From positions 1-36,794 of the forward strand of contig JAFQNG010000055.1 of assembly GCA_017396005.1 (NCBI GenBank): a stretch of DNA of 36,794 nucleotides. The letters run 5' to 3'. The position numbers and the translations under genes were made by a program. The notes below the pieces were generated by a model. The model did no database searches. It had not been told where the DNA came from and saw only the letters and a program-made list of their open reading frames with translations. The stretch comes from Desulfovibrio sp. Lineage in GTDB: Bacteria; Desulfobacterota; Desulfovibrionia; Desulfovibrionales; Desulfovibrionaceae. Below, piece after piece: positions 16,813 through 24,137 of the stretch (position 1 is its first letter; the number at the start of each line of letters is the position of its first letter).

Positions 16813-18165
16813 TTAATGCCCGCGCATTTTCAAAAGTTTTTCCAGGGCATTGAGCTCTGCCGTATAGTTGACCGCGTCATTGCGCAACATGCCCGTCCTT
16901 TCATCCTGAAAGGCCCTGGACAGATGGGCCAGTATATCCTCACTGCGTGACAGAGCCGCAGACACATCCTCATGTGCTGCATCTTTAGCAGCTAGGCGGA
17001 TGTGCTCATCCACAACTCTGTGCGTGGCCTTAAGATAGCGGTTAAGAAACTTGTGTCCACTGGCCCTGTCCTGCGGGTCACTGCGCATGTTCTGGCAAAT
17101 ACCCACGGTTGCGCTGACAAGACTTTCCACATGACAGGCCAGACTTTGCGGCAGCTGGCTCTTTTTTTGCAGAAGCTGTCGTGCCAGATCCTCATGAGCC
17201 ATGATACGCGCCAGTTCCTGCCGGTCCACGTCTGTGGCCTCCGGGGCAGGTTCTGGGGCAGGGCGCCGCTTCTGCAGGATCTTGTCCAGCATGGCATTAA
17301 GCTCCCTGCAGGCATCAAGACATTTTTCTTCTGTCGTATTATTCCCGGCCCCTCCCATGCTTTGCCACTGCCTGGATCGCAAAAAACCTTTGAGCACATC
17401 TGGCCTGCCGCCCTGCGCCCGATAATGCTGCGCTTCCGCTTCGTATAGCTGACTTACGCCAGCTATACGGGTAATAACAGCCTGCTCCTTTTCTGCTTCT
17501 GCAAGGTCTGCATACTCTCTGATTCTGGTCAGCAGCAGCTCACCCTGCTGGCGCAGCCTTTCGGGTAACGGCTGTATGGTCAACGCAGTCTGCAGTCGGG
17601 CAGACGCATCGGTCAGCATCTTTTTATGTATGGCGTCTGCTCTGAGACGCAGATAGATTGCACGAATGGCCCAGCCCACTACAGCTGCCACAGGGAAGCT
17701 TAACAGGGGCTCCATGGGCAGCCTCCAGAAATCTGCCTGCTGAAAAAAGCCAAACAGGCAGACCAGCAGCATGGGGCTGACCGTCCATTCCCAGCCCATA
17801 TCCCCCCGGCTCTGCAGCAGGCGTTGCAGCCAGGTCTGTAAACCGGCAAAAAAGAGCGCTGCAGGCAGGGGGTACCCCAGAACAAGCAGTATGGCCCCCT
17901 GTACCAGGCCGGTGATGGAAGGGATATACCAGGAGGCATCTCTCATATCACCGCGAGGCACAAGGCATATGAGCCCGATGTAGACAGCCAGAGCCTCATT
18001 GACAGCCGAAAGCAGATAGCCATGGCCAAAGCCCGACAGGGCGGTGAACCCTGCTGCTACCAGGGCACAGGCGTGTACAAGCAGACGGCGCCCCACGCTT
18101 GAAAGTACACGCAAACCGCTTGAAGCCCCGCTGGCCAGTACTGTGGAAACAGAAAGATCTTTCAT
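16813..18165 (-). CDS. XpaC-like membrane protein, partner of TelA
   Basis: Protein of 450 residues. About four to five hydrophobic segments lie in the first 180 residues, then a long charged helical cytoplasmic region. The pattern fits the group annotated as 5-bromo-4-chloroindolyl phosphate hydrolysis protein (XpaC), which commonly sits beside TelA; the biochemical role of that group is unclear. It follows telA by 15 bases and precedes nhaC by 17. The ATG at 18165 has no strong Shine-Dalgarno, suggesting coupling to telA. The family call rests mainly on context and topology. Confidence 0.6.
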   Translation of the reverse strand: MKDLSVSTVLASGASSGLRVLSSVGRRLLVHACALVAAGFTALSGFGHGYLLSAVNEALAVYIGLICLVPRGDMRDASWYIPSITGLVQGAILLVLGYPLPAALFFAGLQTWLQRLLQSRGDMGWEWTVSPMLLVCLFGFFQQADFWRLPMEPLLSFPVAAVVGWAIRAIYLRLRADAIHKKMLTDASARLQTALTIQPLPERLRQQGELLLTRIREYADLAEAEKEQAVITRIAGVSQLYEAEAQHYRAQGGRPDVLKGFLRSRQWQSMGGAGNNTTEEKCLDACRELNAMLDKILQKRRPAPEPAPEATDVDRQELARIMAHEDLARQLLQKKSQLPQSLACHVESLVSATVGICQNMRSDPQDRASGHKFLNRYLKATHRVVDEHIRLAAKDAAHEDVSAALSRSEDILAHLSRAFQDERTGMLRNDAVNYTAELNALEKLLKMRGH

Positions 18166-18180
18166 GAGAACGCCCCGGCC

Positions 18181-19320
18181 CTAGGCCTGCGGCCGGTTAC
18201 CGCCTCCCAGGGGAAGGCCTGCCGCCTGTGCGCCTTCAATGACGTCGCGGCCTTTCTGATCTGCCAGGCTGGTCAGGCGTACACGCATTTCATTTTCCAT
18301 CAAAGCCAGCTCTGCTTCTGTAGCCCGACGCCGATCACGGCCCTCACGGGCAATGTTCATGGTTTCTTCAATAGTAGCAATCAGCTTCTGATGTACATTA
18401 CGCAGTGTTTCCACGTCCACTATGGAACGCTCAATCTCGCGCGCTGCATCCACTGTGGAAGCATGCAGCATCTCAGCATTCTTGTTTAAAAGCGCATTGG
18501 TCGTATCAGCTACGTCTTTCTGCAGCTTTGCGGCCTTGTGCTGGCTGTGTATGGAAAGAGCCAGCACCATCTGGTTTTTCCAGATGGGTATGGTAGCCAG
18601 AATGCTTGTCTGTATCTTTTCAGCCAGCGTCTGATCATTGTTCTGGATCATGCGAATCTGCGGTGCCGTTTGCAGCGTGATGGTGCGCGAAAGCTTCAGG
18701 TCGTGCAGGCGGCGCTCGAAACGGTTAAGTTTTTCGGCATAGTCCCGCAGATTCTGCGCTGCCAGGCTGTCAGGGCTGTTCTTAGCCTCTTCCTCCAGCC
18801 TGGGCAGCTCTTCCTTGCGGGCCTGCTCCAATCGTGCTTCACCCGCCTGTATATAGGCACTGAGATCCTCATAAAAATTCCTGTTGTGCGCATAGAGCTG
18901 CTCAAGGACTTCTATATCCTTGAGCAGACTGCCCATGGCGTCTTCCAGCTTTTCCGAGATACCGTCAACCTGAGCCAGTACAGTGTCAAACTGGGCCACA
19001 GTGCGCTGCATGGAATCAAACAGACCGCCTACCAGAGGCAGGGATTCCCAGAAGCTCTTTTCTTTTCTGGCGATCTGTTCAATATCTACATCCTTGACCT
19101 TGAGCATCAGCTCAGAAAGACTCTCACCCACCGGGCCGGAGTCTTTCACGCGTACGTTACCCAGCAGGGAGTCCGCAAACTTTGCAATCTCATTCATGGT
19201 TTTGGAGCCGTAGCTCAAAGTCAGGGCAGGATCATTAAAATCTATTTCTGCAGCAGCGGCCTGCACCTTGGCTGCGGCTACCGGGGCAGATTCAAGGGCA
19301 ACAAGTTCCGCTTGAGACAT
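18181..19320 (-). CDS. TelA-family toxic-anion resistance protein
   Basis: Soluble, mostly alpha-helical protein of 379 residues belonging to the TelA/KlaA family linked to tellurite and other envelope stresses. Recognisable stretches are DSLLGNVRVKDSGPVGESL, FWESLPLVGGLFDSM, IWKNQMVLALSIHSQHKAA and the C-terminal REGRDRRRATEAELALMENE. I chose the ATG at 19320 (MSQAELVALES), six bases after GGAG; the reading frame stays open upstream to 19482 but without family-like sequence. First gene of the telA-xpaC-nhaC unit. Confidence 0.88.
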   Translation of the reverse strand: MSQAELVALESAPVAAAKVQAAAAEIDFNDPALTLSYGSKTMNEIAKFADSLLGNVRVKDSGPVGESLSELMLKVKDVDIEQIARKEKSFWESLPLVGGLFDSMQRTVAQFDTVLAQVDGISEKLEDAMGSLLKDIEVLEQLYAHNRNFYEDLSAYIQAGEARLEQARKEELPRLEEEAKNSPDSLAAQNLRDYAEKLNRFERRLHDLKLSRTITLQTAPQIRMIQNNDQTLAEKIQTSILATIPIWKNQMVLALSIHSQHKAAKLQKDVADTTNALLNKNAEMLHASTVDAAREIERSIVDVETLRNVHQKLIATIEETMNIAREGRDRRRATEAELALMENEMRVRLTSLADQKGRDVIEGAQAAGLPLGGGNRPQA

Positions 19321-19381
19321 GCTGTTCTCCGTGGTTGGGGTTATGGCAGAGTTACCTGTTTTCAGCACTCCACAATGTCTG

Positions 19382-19410
19382 TTTGTAAAAAATTCCTCTT
19401 TGTTTTTCAA
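19382..19410 (-). promoter_or_regulatory. Candidate promoter for telA-xpaC-nhaC
   Basis: Minus strand: TTGAAA at 19405-19410, 17 bases, TACAAA at 19382-19387 (5 of 6 and 4 of 6). It lies about 60 bases upstream of the telA start codon. Confidence 0.5.
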
Positions 19411-19514
19411 GCCGTTTCCAACCGCCTGCGAAAACGGACGAGTTTTGCTCCAGCAGGCTCTTGCCTGCGCAGCCCCCCGCATTTATTCTGACGCAGATAT
19501 GGAGAGCCAAATCA

Positions 19515-20600
19515 ATGTACAATGATATGCAACGCTTTGAAGCCCGTGCCTTTCTCTGTCTTCTGCTGGGTGTCAGCCTGCTCTTTGGCTGGCTGCTGCT
19601 GCCGTTTTTTGATGTACTTTTCTGGGCAGTGGTTATCGGGGTTCTTTTTACTCCGATAAACAAAATTCTGTGTCACAGGCTTCGCCTGGGCCCAAGCCCG
19701 GCAGCCCTGCTGACGGTGCTTTTCTGTCTTGTGGTCATCATCCTGCCACTGCTCTGGCTGATCTACTCCTGTGTTGAAGAAGCCACAGCTCTGTATGCAC
19801 GTCTCTCGCAAGAGACAAGCACTGTAGCAGACATGGTAGACAGGCTGAAAGAGGCCTTTCCTTCGGTGCAGAACTGGCTCGCCCAATACGGCTATGACGC
19901 AACCCGTATCAAGAAAGAACTTTCCTCGTTGGCGTTGTCAGCGGGCGGCATACTGGCCAGGAATACTGTTGCCTTCGGCGGTGGAGCGGCACATTTTCTG
20001 ACCAATCTTGCACTGGTCCTTTATCTTTCCTTCTTTCTGGTACGGGATGGCTGGCGGCTACGTAACATACTTGTACGCGCCCTACCCTTTGGAGACCACC
20101 GGGAAGAGCGGCTGTTCTCCAAATTTGTGGAAGTCATGCGCGCCACGGTCAAGGGCAGCCTGCTGGTGGCTGTAGCGCAAGGCGCATTGGGCGGGCTTAT
20201 CTTCTGGATTCTGGATATCCGCGCGGCCATGCTGTGGGGTGTAGTCATGACAGTGCTGTCGCTCATCCCCGTTGTAGGTGCAGCTCTGGTGTGGCTGCCT
20301 ACAGCCGTATATCTTGCTCTGAGCGGCCATTACTGGCAGGGCATCATCCTCATGACCTATGGGGCCTGCGTCATCGGCCTGGCTGACAATCTGCTGCGCC
20401 CTCTTCTTGTAGGGCGCGATACCAAGCTGCCGGACTTTCTTGTATTGCTTTCCACACTGGGTGGTTTTGCCATGTTTGGCATGGACGGCTTTGTAACCGG
20501 CCCTATTCTGGCAGTACTCTTCGTGACTGTCTGGCAGATCTTCATGGAAGAACGCCAGTGCAGTACTGTCCAGGAGCCAGAAACCGTCTCACAGCCGTGA
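19515..20600 (+). CDS. AI-2E-family (YdiK/PerM-like) membrane transporter
   Basis: Protein of 361 residues with about eight hydrophobic segments: a pair at the N-terminus (LLLGVSLLFGWLLLPFFDVLF), a charged stretch of about 100 residues and a C-terminal block containing SLIPVVGAALVWLPTAVYL and ADNLLRPLLVGRDTKLP. These are hallmarks of the AI-2E (UPF0118) family, whose members export signals or exchange ions; the true substrate is unknown. I prefer the ATG at 19515 after GGAG; the TTG at 19461 only adds non-conserved sequence. Divergent from telA, convergent with the peroxiredoxin. Confidence 0.87.
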   Translation: MYNDMQRFEARAFLCLLLGVSLLFGWLLLPFFDVLFWAVVIGVLFTPINKILCHRLRLGPSPAALLTVLFCLVVIILPLLWLIYSCVEEATALYARLSQETSTVADMVDRLKEAFPSVQNWLAQYGYDATRIKKELSSLALSAGGILARNTVAFGGGAAHFLTNLALVLYLSFFLVRDGWRLRNILVRALPFGDHREERLFSKFVEVMRATVKGSLLVAVAQGALGGLIFWILDIRAAMLWGVVMTVLSLIPVVGAALVWLPTAVYLALSGHYWQGIILMTYGACVIGLADNLLRPLLVGRDTKLPDFLVLLSTLGGFAMFGMDGFVTGPILAVLFVTVWQIFMEERQCSTVQEPETVSQP

Positions 20601-20603
20601 TAA

Positions 20604-20642
20604 ACAGGGGCCGTACCGGCAAAGTGCCGATACGGCCCCTGG
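20604..20642. terminator. Long hairpin between convergent genes
   Basis: CAGGGGCCGTA and CCGGCA pair across a short loop with TGCCG and TACGGCCCCTG, giving about 16 base pairs with one bulge. It fills the gap between the AI-2E gene and the peroxiredoxin. Only a weak T-run follows on the minus strand (TTTAT), so it probably ends the peroxiredoxin transcript and may act in both directions. Confidence 0.65.
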
Positions 20643-20662
20643 GCTGGAGAATATCAGGCTTG

Positions 20663-21310
20663 TTAGATTTTTTTGTGGCAGAACCACCAGTCAAAGCCCT
20701 CGTATTCGCTCAGGCGCTTCTTTGCGGCGTCAGCATCCTTGGCCGGAGGCACGATGACACGATCATTGATCAGTTCATTGCAGGGCCAGTTGGCCGGGAT
20801 GGCGCAGCCATGGGTGTCAGATGTCTGTAATGCCTTGAGCACACGCAAAATCTCGTCAATATTACGCCCTACTTCCTGCGGGTAATAGATCATCAGACGC
20901 AAGATCCCTTCAGGGTCAACGATGAAAACCGCGCGTACAGTATTGCTGCCCTTGCCCTCATGCAACATGCCAAGCTGCTCGGCAATATTCCCTCTGTCAT
21001 CAGCAATAACGGGGAATTCGATGGCAACACCCAGCTTTTCTTCAATCCACTGCATCCACTTCAGATGCGCGAAAACCTGGTCAATGGATAGGCCTACCAG
21101 CATGGTGTTGAGTGCTTCAAACTCCTTGATACGCTTCTGAAAAGCTACGAATTCTGTTGTGCATACAGGCGTGAAGTCAGCCGGGTGGCTGAAAAGCACC
21201 AGCCATTTACCCCTGCTGTCTTCAGGCAGGGATATTTTGCCTTTAGTAGATAAGGCAGAAATTGCAGGCATGGGTTGACCCAGAACAGGCAATGCGGTGG
21301 AAAAGCTCAT
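20663..21310 (-). CDS. Peroxiredoxin (Prx6/1-Cys-like, archaeal-type)
   Basis: Thiol peroxidase of 215 residues that reduces H2O2 and organic peroxides. The peroxidatic cysteine is about residue 50 in FTPVCTTEF, within the conserved PxxxTxxC context (HPADFTPVC). The long C-terminal arm after about residue 165 is typical of the Prx6 group and carries two further cysteines ([13 protein letters not shown]) that could resolve the sulfenic acid. GGAGG precedes the ATG at 21310 by four bases. Expression is probably controlled at the AT-rich operator directly upstream. Confidence 0.92.
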   Translation of the reverse strand: MSFSTALPVLGQPMPAISALSTKGKISLPEDSRGKWLVLFSHPADFTPVCTTEFVAFQKRIKEFEALNTMLVGLSIDQVFAHLKWMQWIEEKLGVAIEFPVIADDRGNIAEQLGMLHEGKGSNTVRAVFIVDPEGILRLMIYYPQEVGRNIDEILRVLKALQTSDTHGCAIPANWPCNELINDRVIVPPAKDADAAKKRLSEYEGFDWWFCHKKI

Positions 21311-21322
21311 ATGGCCTCCTCA

Positions 21323-21345
21323 TAATCAAAATTAGTTTTCATTAT
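21323..21345 (-). promoter_or_regulatory. Fur/PerR-like operator candidate
   Basis: AT-rich imperfect inverted repeat, on the plus strand AATCAAAAT-TA-GTTTTCATT, with 7 of 9 paired positions. It stands out in GC-rich DNA and overlaps the downstream edge of the -10 box of the peroxiredoxin promoter, where a repressor would block transcription. The shape resembles Fur-family boxes; which family member binds is not known from the sequence. Confidence 0.45.
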
Positions 21346-21373
21346 TATTACTAGTAGTTCTCCTCTTCGTCAA
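21345..21373 (-). promoter_or_regulatory. Candidate promoter of the peroxiredoxin gene
   Basis: Minus strand: TTGACG at 21368-21373 (5 of 6), 17 bases, TAATAA at 21345-21350, within a run of TAATAATAAT that allows alternative -10 registers. It is about 35 bases upstream of the start codon. Confidence 0.5.
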
Positions 21374-21426
21374 TCAAAAATTTCCTTCTGCACGTTTCTG
21401 CGCGAAAAATTTTCCAGTGCTGTACT

Positions 21427-21456
21427 CAAAAACGGGGCCTTCTGGGCCCCGTTTTT
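21427..21456. terminator. Bidirectional rho-independent terminator
   Basis: A perfect 8-bp stem ACGGGGCC / GGCCCCGT with loop TTCTG (21432-21452), flanked by AAAAA on the left and TTTTT on the right. It ends the trpB transcript on the minus strand, 20 bases past its stop, and isolates the peroxiredoxin promoter. Confidence 0.85.
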
Positions 21457-21475
21457 CCATCGCTGCATACGCAGA

Positions 21476-22681
21476 TCATGCCATACCCGTAATCTCGGCC
21501 ACTTCGGCCACATCCTTGTCACCCCTGCCTGACAGACACACCAGTATGATGCTGTCTTTGGGCATGCCCGGGGCCATCTTCATGGCCTGTGCCAGGGCAT
21601 GGGAGGACTCCAGTGCCGGGATGACGCCTTCACTGCGCGACAGGGCAAAAAAGGCATCCAGGGCCTCTCTGTCGGTAATGCTCACATACTCAGCCCGCCC
21701 TGCGTCCTTGAGGCGGGCATGCTCCGGCCCAACCGAAGGATAATCCAGGCCAGCAGAAATGGAATATACCTCGCCTGCATCACCGTTGGCATCCTTGATC
21801 ATATAGGAATTAAAGCCATGCAGAATGCCCGGCTCACCCAGACAGAGCGAGGCCGCGTGCTGGCCGTAGTCATTCCCCCGACCGCCGGGTTCTATACCGA
21901 TAAGGCGTACATCTGTATCATTCAGAAAAGCAGAAAACATGCCAATAGCATTGGAGCCACCACCTACACAGGCCAGACAGGCATCAGGCAGACGCCCTGC
22001 TGTCTCCAGCATCTGCTCACGGGCCTCACGCCCGATAACCGACTGGAAATACCGCACCATATAGGGATAGGGATGTGGCCCCACAGCCGAACCCAATACA
22101 TAAAAGATGTCGTCATCAGCCACCCAGGCGGCCAAGGCCTCGTCCACGGCCTCCTTGAGCGTCCGCTGCCCACTTCTGGCCGGTATGACCTCAGCCCCCA
22201 GCATCTTCATGCGAATGACATTGAGATGCTGACGCCTGATATCCACCTCACCCATATAGATAGCACATTCAAGGCCCATAAGTGCTGCCGTAGCTGCTGT
22301 GGCCACACCGTGCTGCCCGGCACCAGTCTCGCCGATAATGCGCTTCTTGCCCATGCGTCGCGCCAGCAGACACTGCCCCAGCGTATTGTTGATCTTATGT
22401 GCACCCAGATGATTGAGGTCTTCGCGCTTGAGCCATATCTGTGCACCGCCCAGCTTTGCGCTGAGATTAGCGCAATGAAAGACAGGGCTGGGGCGACCCG
22501 TAAAATGTACGAAAAGACGTTGCAGCTCCTGCCCAAAAGCCGGATCGGCCAGAGCCTCTGTAAAGGCCGCATCCACATCATCCAGGCGGGCCTTAAGCGC
22601 CTCAGGCACATACTGCCCGCCATAGGGGCCAAAAAAACCATTGCTGTCGGGCCTGCCGTCAGCGACAAAGCTCTGGCTCAT
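21476..22681 (-). CDS. trpB: Tryptophan synthase beta chain TrpB
   Basis: PLP enzyme of 401 residues that condenses indole with serine to tryptophan. The N-terminus [15 protein letters not shown] and the length mark the standard TrpB1 type that pairs with TrpA. The PLP lysine is about residue 96 in [13 protein letters not shown]; the phosphate-binding GGGSNAIG loop and C-terminal LSGRGDKD are intact. The ATG at 22681 follows AAGGAG by six bases. It stands alone: no other trp gene is in the window, and a terminator follows directly. Regulated by the attenuator described in the adjacent entries. Confidence 0.96.
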   Translation of the reverse strand: MSQSFVADGRPDSNGFFGPYGGQYVPEALKARLDDVDAAFTEALADPAFGQELQRLFVHFTGRPSPVFHCANLSAKLGGAQIWLKREDLNHLGAHKINNTLGQCLLARRMGKKRIIGETGAGQHGVATAATAALMGLECAIYMGEVDIRRQHLNVIRMKMLGAEVIPARSGQRTLKEAVDEALAAWVADDDIFYVLGSAVGPHPYPYMVRYFQSVIGREAREQMLETAGRLPDACLACVGGGSNAIGMFSAFLNDTDVRLIGIEPGGRGNDYGQHAASLCLGEPGILHGFNSYMIKDANGDAGEVYSISAGLDYPSVGPEHARLKDAGRAEYVSITDREALDAFFALSRSEGVIPALESSHALAQAMKMAPGMPKDSIILVCLSGRGDKDVAEVAEITGMA

Positions 22682-22713
22682 GAAAAACTCCTTTCGCTTG
22701 GGCTGAAATGAAT

Positions 22714-22743
22714 AAAAAAAAAGCCGTCTCACGGGGAGACGGC
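22714..22743 (-). terminator. trpB attenuator terminator (region 3:4)
   Basis: Minus-strand hairpin GCCGTCTC / GAGACGGC (22723-22743) followed by nine consecutive U (22714-22722), located 33 bases before the trpB ATG and downstream of the leader peptide. Being upstream of the gene it controls, it is an attenuator rather than an end-of-operon terminator. Confidence 0.88.
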
Positions 22744-22789
22744 GCTTATGGCTGCACTTGGCGCACAGGCTATGCCTGCACGTCTCCCC
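22733..22789 (-). promoter_or_regulatory. trp antiterminator pairing (region 2:3)
   Basis: On the minus-strand RNA, GGGGAGACG (22781-22789, within the end of the leader peptide gene) is perfectly complementary over nine bases to CGTCUCCCC (22733-22741), the 5' arm and loop of the terminator. Pairing of these two would destroy the terminator. A ribosome stalled at the Trp codons just upstream would leave the first element free. Confidence 0.8.
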
Positions 22790-22859
22790 TTCGCACCGAT
22801 ATGCGCCACCACCAGCCCTGAAGACTGTCAGTGCAGAGAAGGGAAAAACGGGCATGCAT
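22770..22859 (-). CDS. trpL: trp leader peptide with three consecutive Trp codons
   Basis: A 29-codon gene starting at ATG 22859 and ending at TAG 22770. Codons 16-18 are TGG TGG TGG (22806-22814), giving GWWWR. AGAGGA lies eight bases upstream of the ATG. The 3' third of the gene contains the antiterminator strand, exactly the arrangement needed for ribosome-mediated attenuation: with charged tRNA-Trp the ribosome runs on and the terminator forms; with scarce Trp it stalls and the antiterminator forms. The peptide itself is expected to have no function. Found by direct reading; it is too short for routine gene calling. Confidence 0.87.
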   Translation of the reverse strand: MHARFSLLCTDSLQGWWWRISVRRGDVQA

Positions 22860-22894
22860 TATAGTATTCCTCTACGCATAAATTTCTGGACATT

Positions 22895-22923
22895 CAAATA
22901 CAAAAGAACATCGCTTCTGTCAA
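22895..22923 (-). promoter_or_regulatory. Candidate trpL-trpB promoter
   Basis: Minus strand: perfect -35 TTGACA at 22918-22923, 17 bases, TATTTG at 22895-22900 (3 of 6). It predicts a transcript start near 22888, about 30 bases before the leader peptide ATG, typical of trp leaders. No TrpR-type palindrome was recognised. Confidence 0.6.
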
Positions 22924-23020
22924 GCCTCAGAAAAAAACTGACAGATGCTCTGCGTCAACGGACTGGACAGGCTCAGACAAGTCTGCCATGATATTGGGAT
23001 TGCCACCACACGAGGTATCC

Positions 23021-23350
23021 ATGGAAGTGTGCATCGCTCATATTCACGGCAAGGCCGTTATGCTGGCCCTGCGCGACGGCATTGTGTATCTGGACGACGA
23101 AGCCCAGCCCATCAAAAATCTTGAAGAAGCAGAGCTCAAAGCCTTCATCGAAAGCATACAGGCCATCCCGTACTCTCCCGGCCCCGGCTATACGGCCCTG
23201 CTCAATGCAAGGCGTGCGGCCTTTATTGCCGGCCTGCTGGGACGCGCTGTAGGCGATGAATGTATCAACCACCTGAGCCATATTCTGGATCACGTCCACT
23301 ACGATGTGCTGGAATTTCTCGGCGAAACCGGAGAGCACGAACATGCTTGA
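23021..23350 (+). CDS. Small conserved-context protein of unknown function before smsCB
   Basis: Predicted soluble protein of 109 residues, acidic, no signal peptide or membrane segment. I cannot assign a family. It has one N-terminal CIAHIHGK stretch, one more cysteine in GDECINHLSHILDHVHYD, and ends in GEHEHA; the His/Cys content would suit metal contact, but that is conjecture. GAGG five bases before the ATG at 23021 supports that start; an in-frame ATG at 22988 has no ribosome binding site. Its stop overlaps the smsC start region by eight bases, so it is translationally coupled to the Fe-S genes and probably assists them. Confidence 0.6.
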   Translation: MEVCIAHIHGKAVMLALRDGIVYLDDEAQPIKNLEEAELKAFIESIQAIPYSPGPGYTALLNARRAAFIAGLLGRAVGDECINHLSHILDHVHYDVLEFLGETGEHEHA

Positions 23351-24137
23351 AATCCGCGATCTGCATGTTTCCGTCCACGGCACACCGGTGCTCAAGGGCA
23401 TTGATCTGCATGTAGCCCCCGGGGAGACCTTTATCCTCTTCGGGCCCAATGGCTCGGGCAAGACCACCCTGCTGCTCAGCCTGATGGGTTTTTCAGGCTA
23501 TGAAGTCACCCGTGGCGAAATCATCTTCAAGGGTGAAGACATCACCCATGCCCCCATGCATGAACGCGCCCGTCTGGGCCTGGGCATGTCGTTCCAGCGG
23601 CCGCCGACCATACACGGCCTGGCCACGGGCAAGCTGGTAGAACTGTGCTCCAGAGGCAGAGAGGTAGACGTGCCCGCCCTGGCCCGCAGGGTACACTTTG
23701 ATCAGTTTCTGGCACGCGATGTCAATGCAGGTTTTTCCGGCGGGGAGCTGAAGCGCTCGGAACTGTTGCAGCTTATGGCGCAACGGCCTGACCTTCTGCT
23801 GTTCGATGAGCCGGAATCCGGGGTGGATTTGGAAAACATGGCTCTGGTAGGCAAAACCGTGCGCCACCTGCTGGACGGCATGCCTGACAACTGCAACGCC
23901 AGTCTGCGGCAGCGGGCCAAATGTCGCTCCACCAGCGGGCTCATCATCACGCATACCGGCCATATTCTGGAATATGTCAACGCGCACCGTGGGCAGGTTA
24001 TGTATAACGGCAAACTTTGCTGTGAGGCCCGGCCGCGCGAGATACTCGACCATATCGCTCTGCACGGTTACCAGGAATGTCTGCGTTGCCTGGCAAGCGA
24101 CATGTTCGGCAAGATTGCGGAGGCGCCCCTGTCATGA
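23343..24137 (+). CDS. SufC/SmsC-type Fe-S assembly ATPase
   Basis: ABC-type ATPase of 264 residues from the ATG at 23343. It carries Walker A GPNGSGKTT, signature FSGGELKRSE and Walker B LLLFDEPESGVD. The FSGGE signature followed by KRSE is typical of SufC rather than a transporter ATPase, and no permease is encoded nearby. It energises an Fe-S scaffold with SmsB. Between the D-loop and the switch histidine (IITHTGHIL) there is an extra stretch of about 15 residues (NCNASLRQRAKCR) that standard SufC lacks. The C-terminus has further cysteines (KLCCEARP, ECLRCLA). ATGA overlap joins it to smsB. The name follows the minimal SMS (SmsCB) type because only B and C are present. Confidence 0.87.
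   Translation: MLEIRDLHVSVHGTPVLKGIDLHVAPGETFILFGPNGSGKTTLLLSLMGFSGYEVTRGEIIFKGEDITHAPMHERARLGLGMSFQRPPTIHGLATGKLVELCSRGREVDVPALARRVHFDQFLARDVNAGFSGGELKRSELLQLMAQRPDLLLFDEPESGVDLENMALVGKTVRHLLDGMPDNCNASLRQRAKCRSTSGLIITHTGHILEYVNAHRGQVMYNGKLCCEARPREILDHIALHGYQECLRCLASDMFGKIAEAPLS

Noticed and set aside
19453-19468. Small hairpin GCAGGC-TCTT-GCCTGC upstream of the AI-2E gene
   Set aside because: No T-run and no matching regulatory element known to me; probably incidental in GC-rich sequence.
22681-22855. N-terminal extension of TrpB to 22855
   Set aside because: The extension crosses the attenuator terminator and overlaps the leader peptide in another frame; the ATG at 22681 has AAGGAG and the normal TrpB start.
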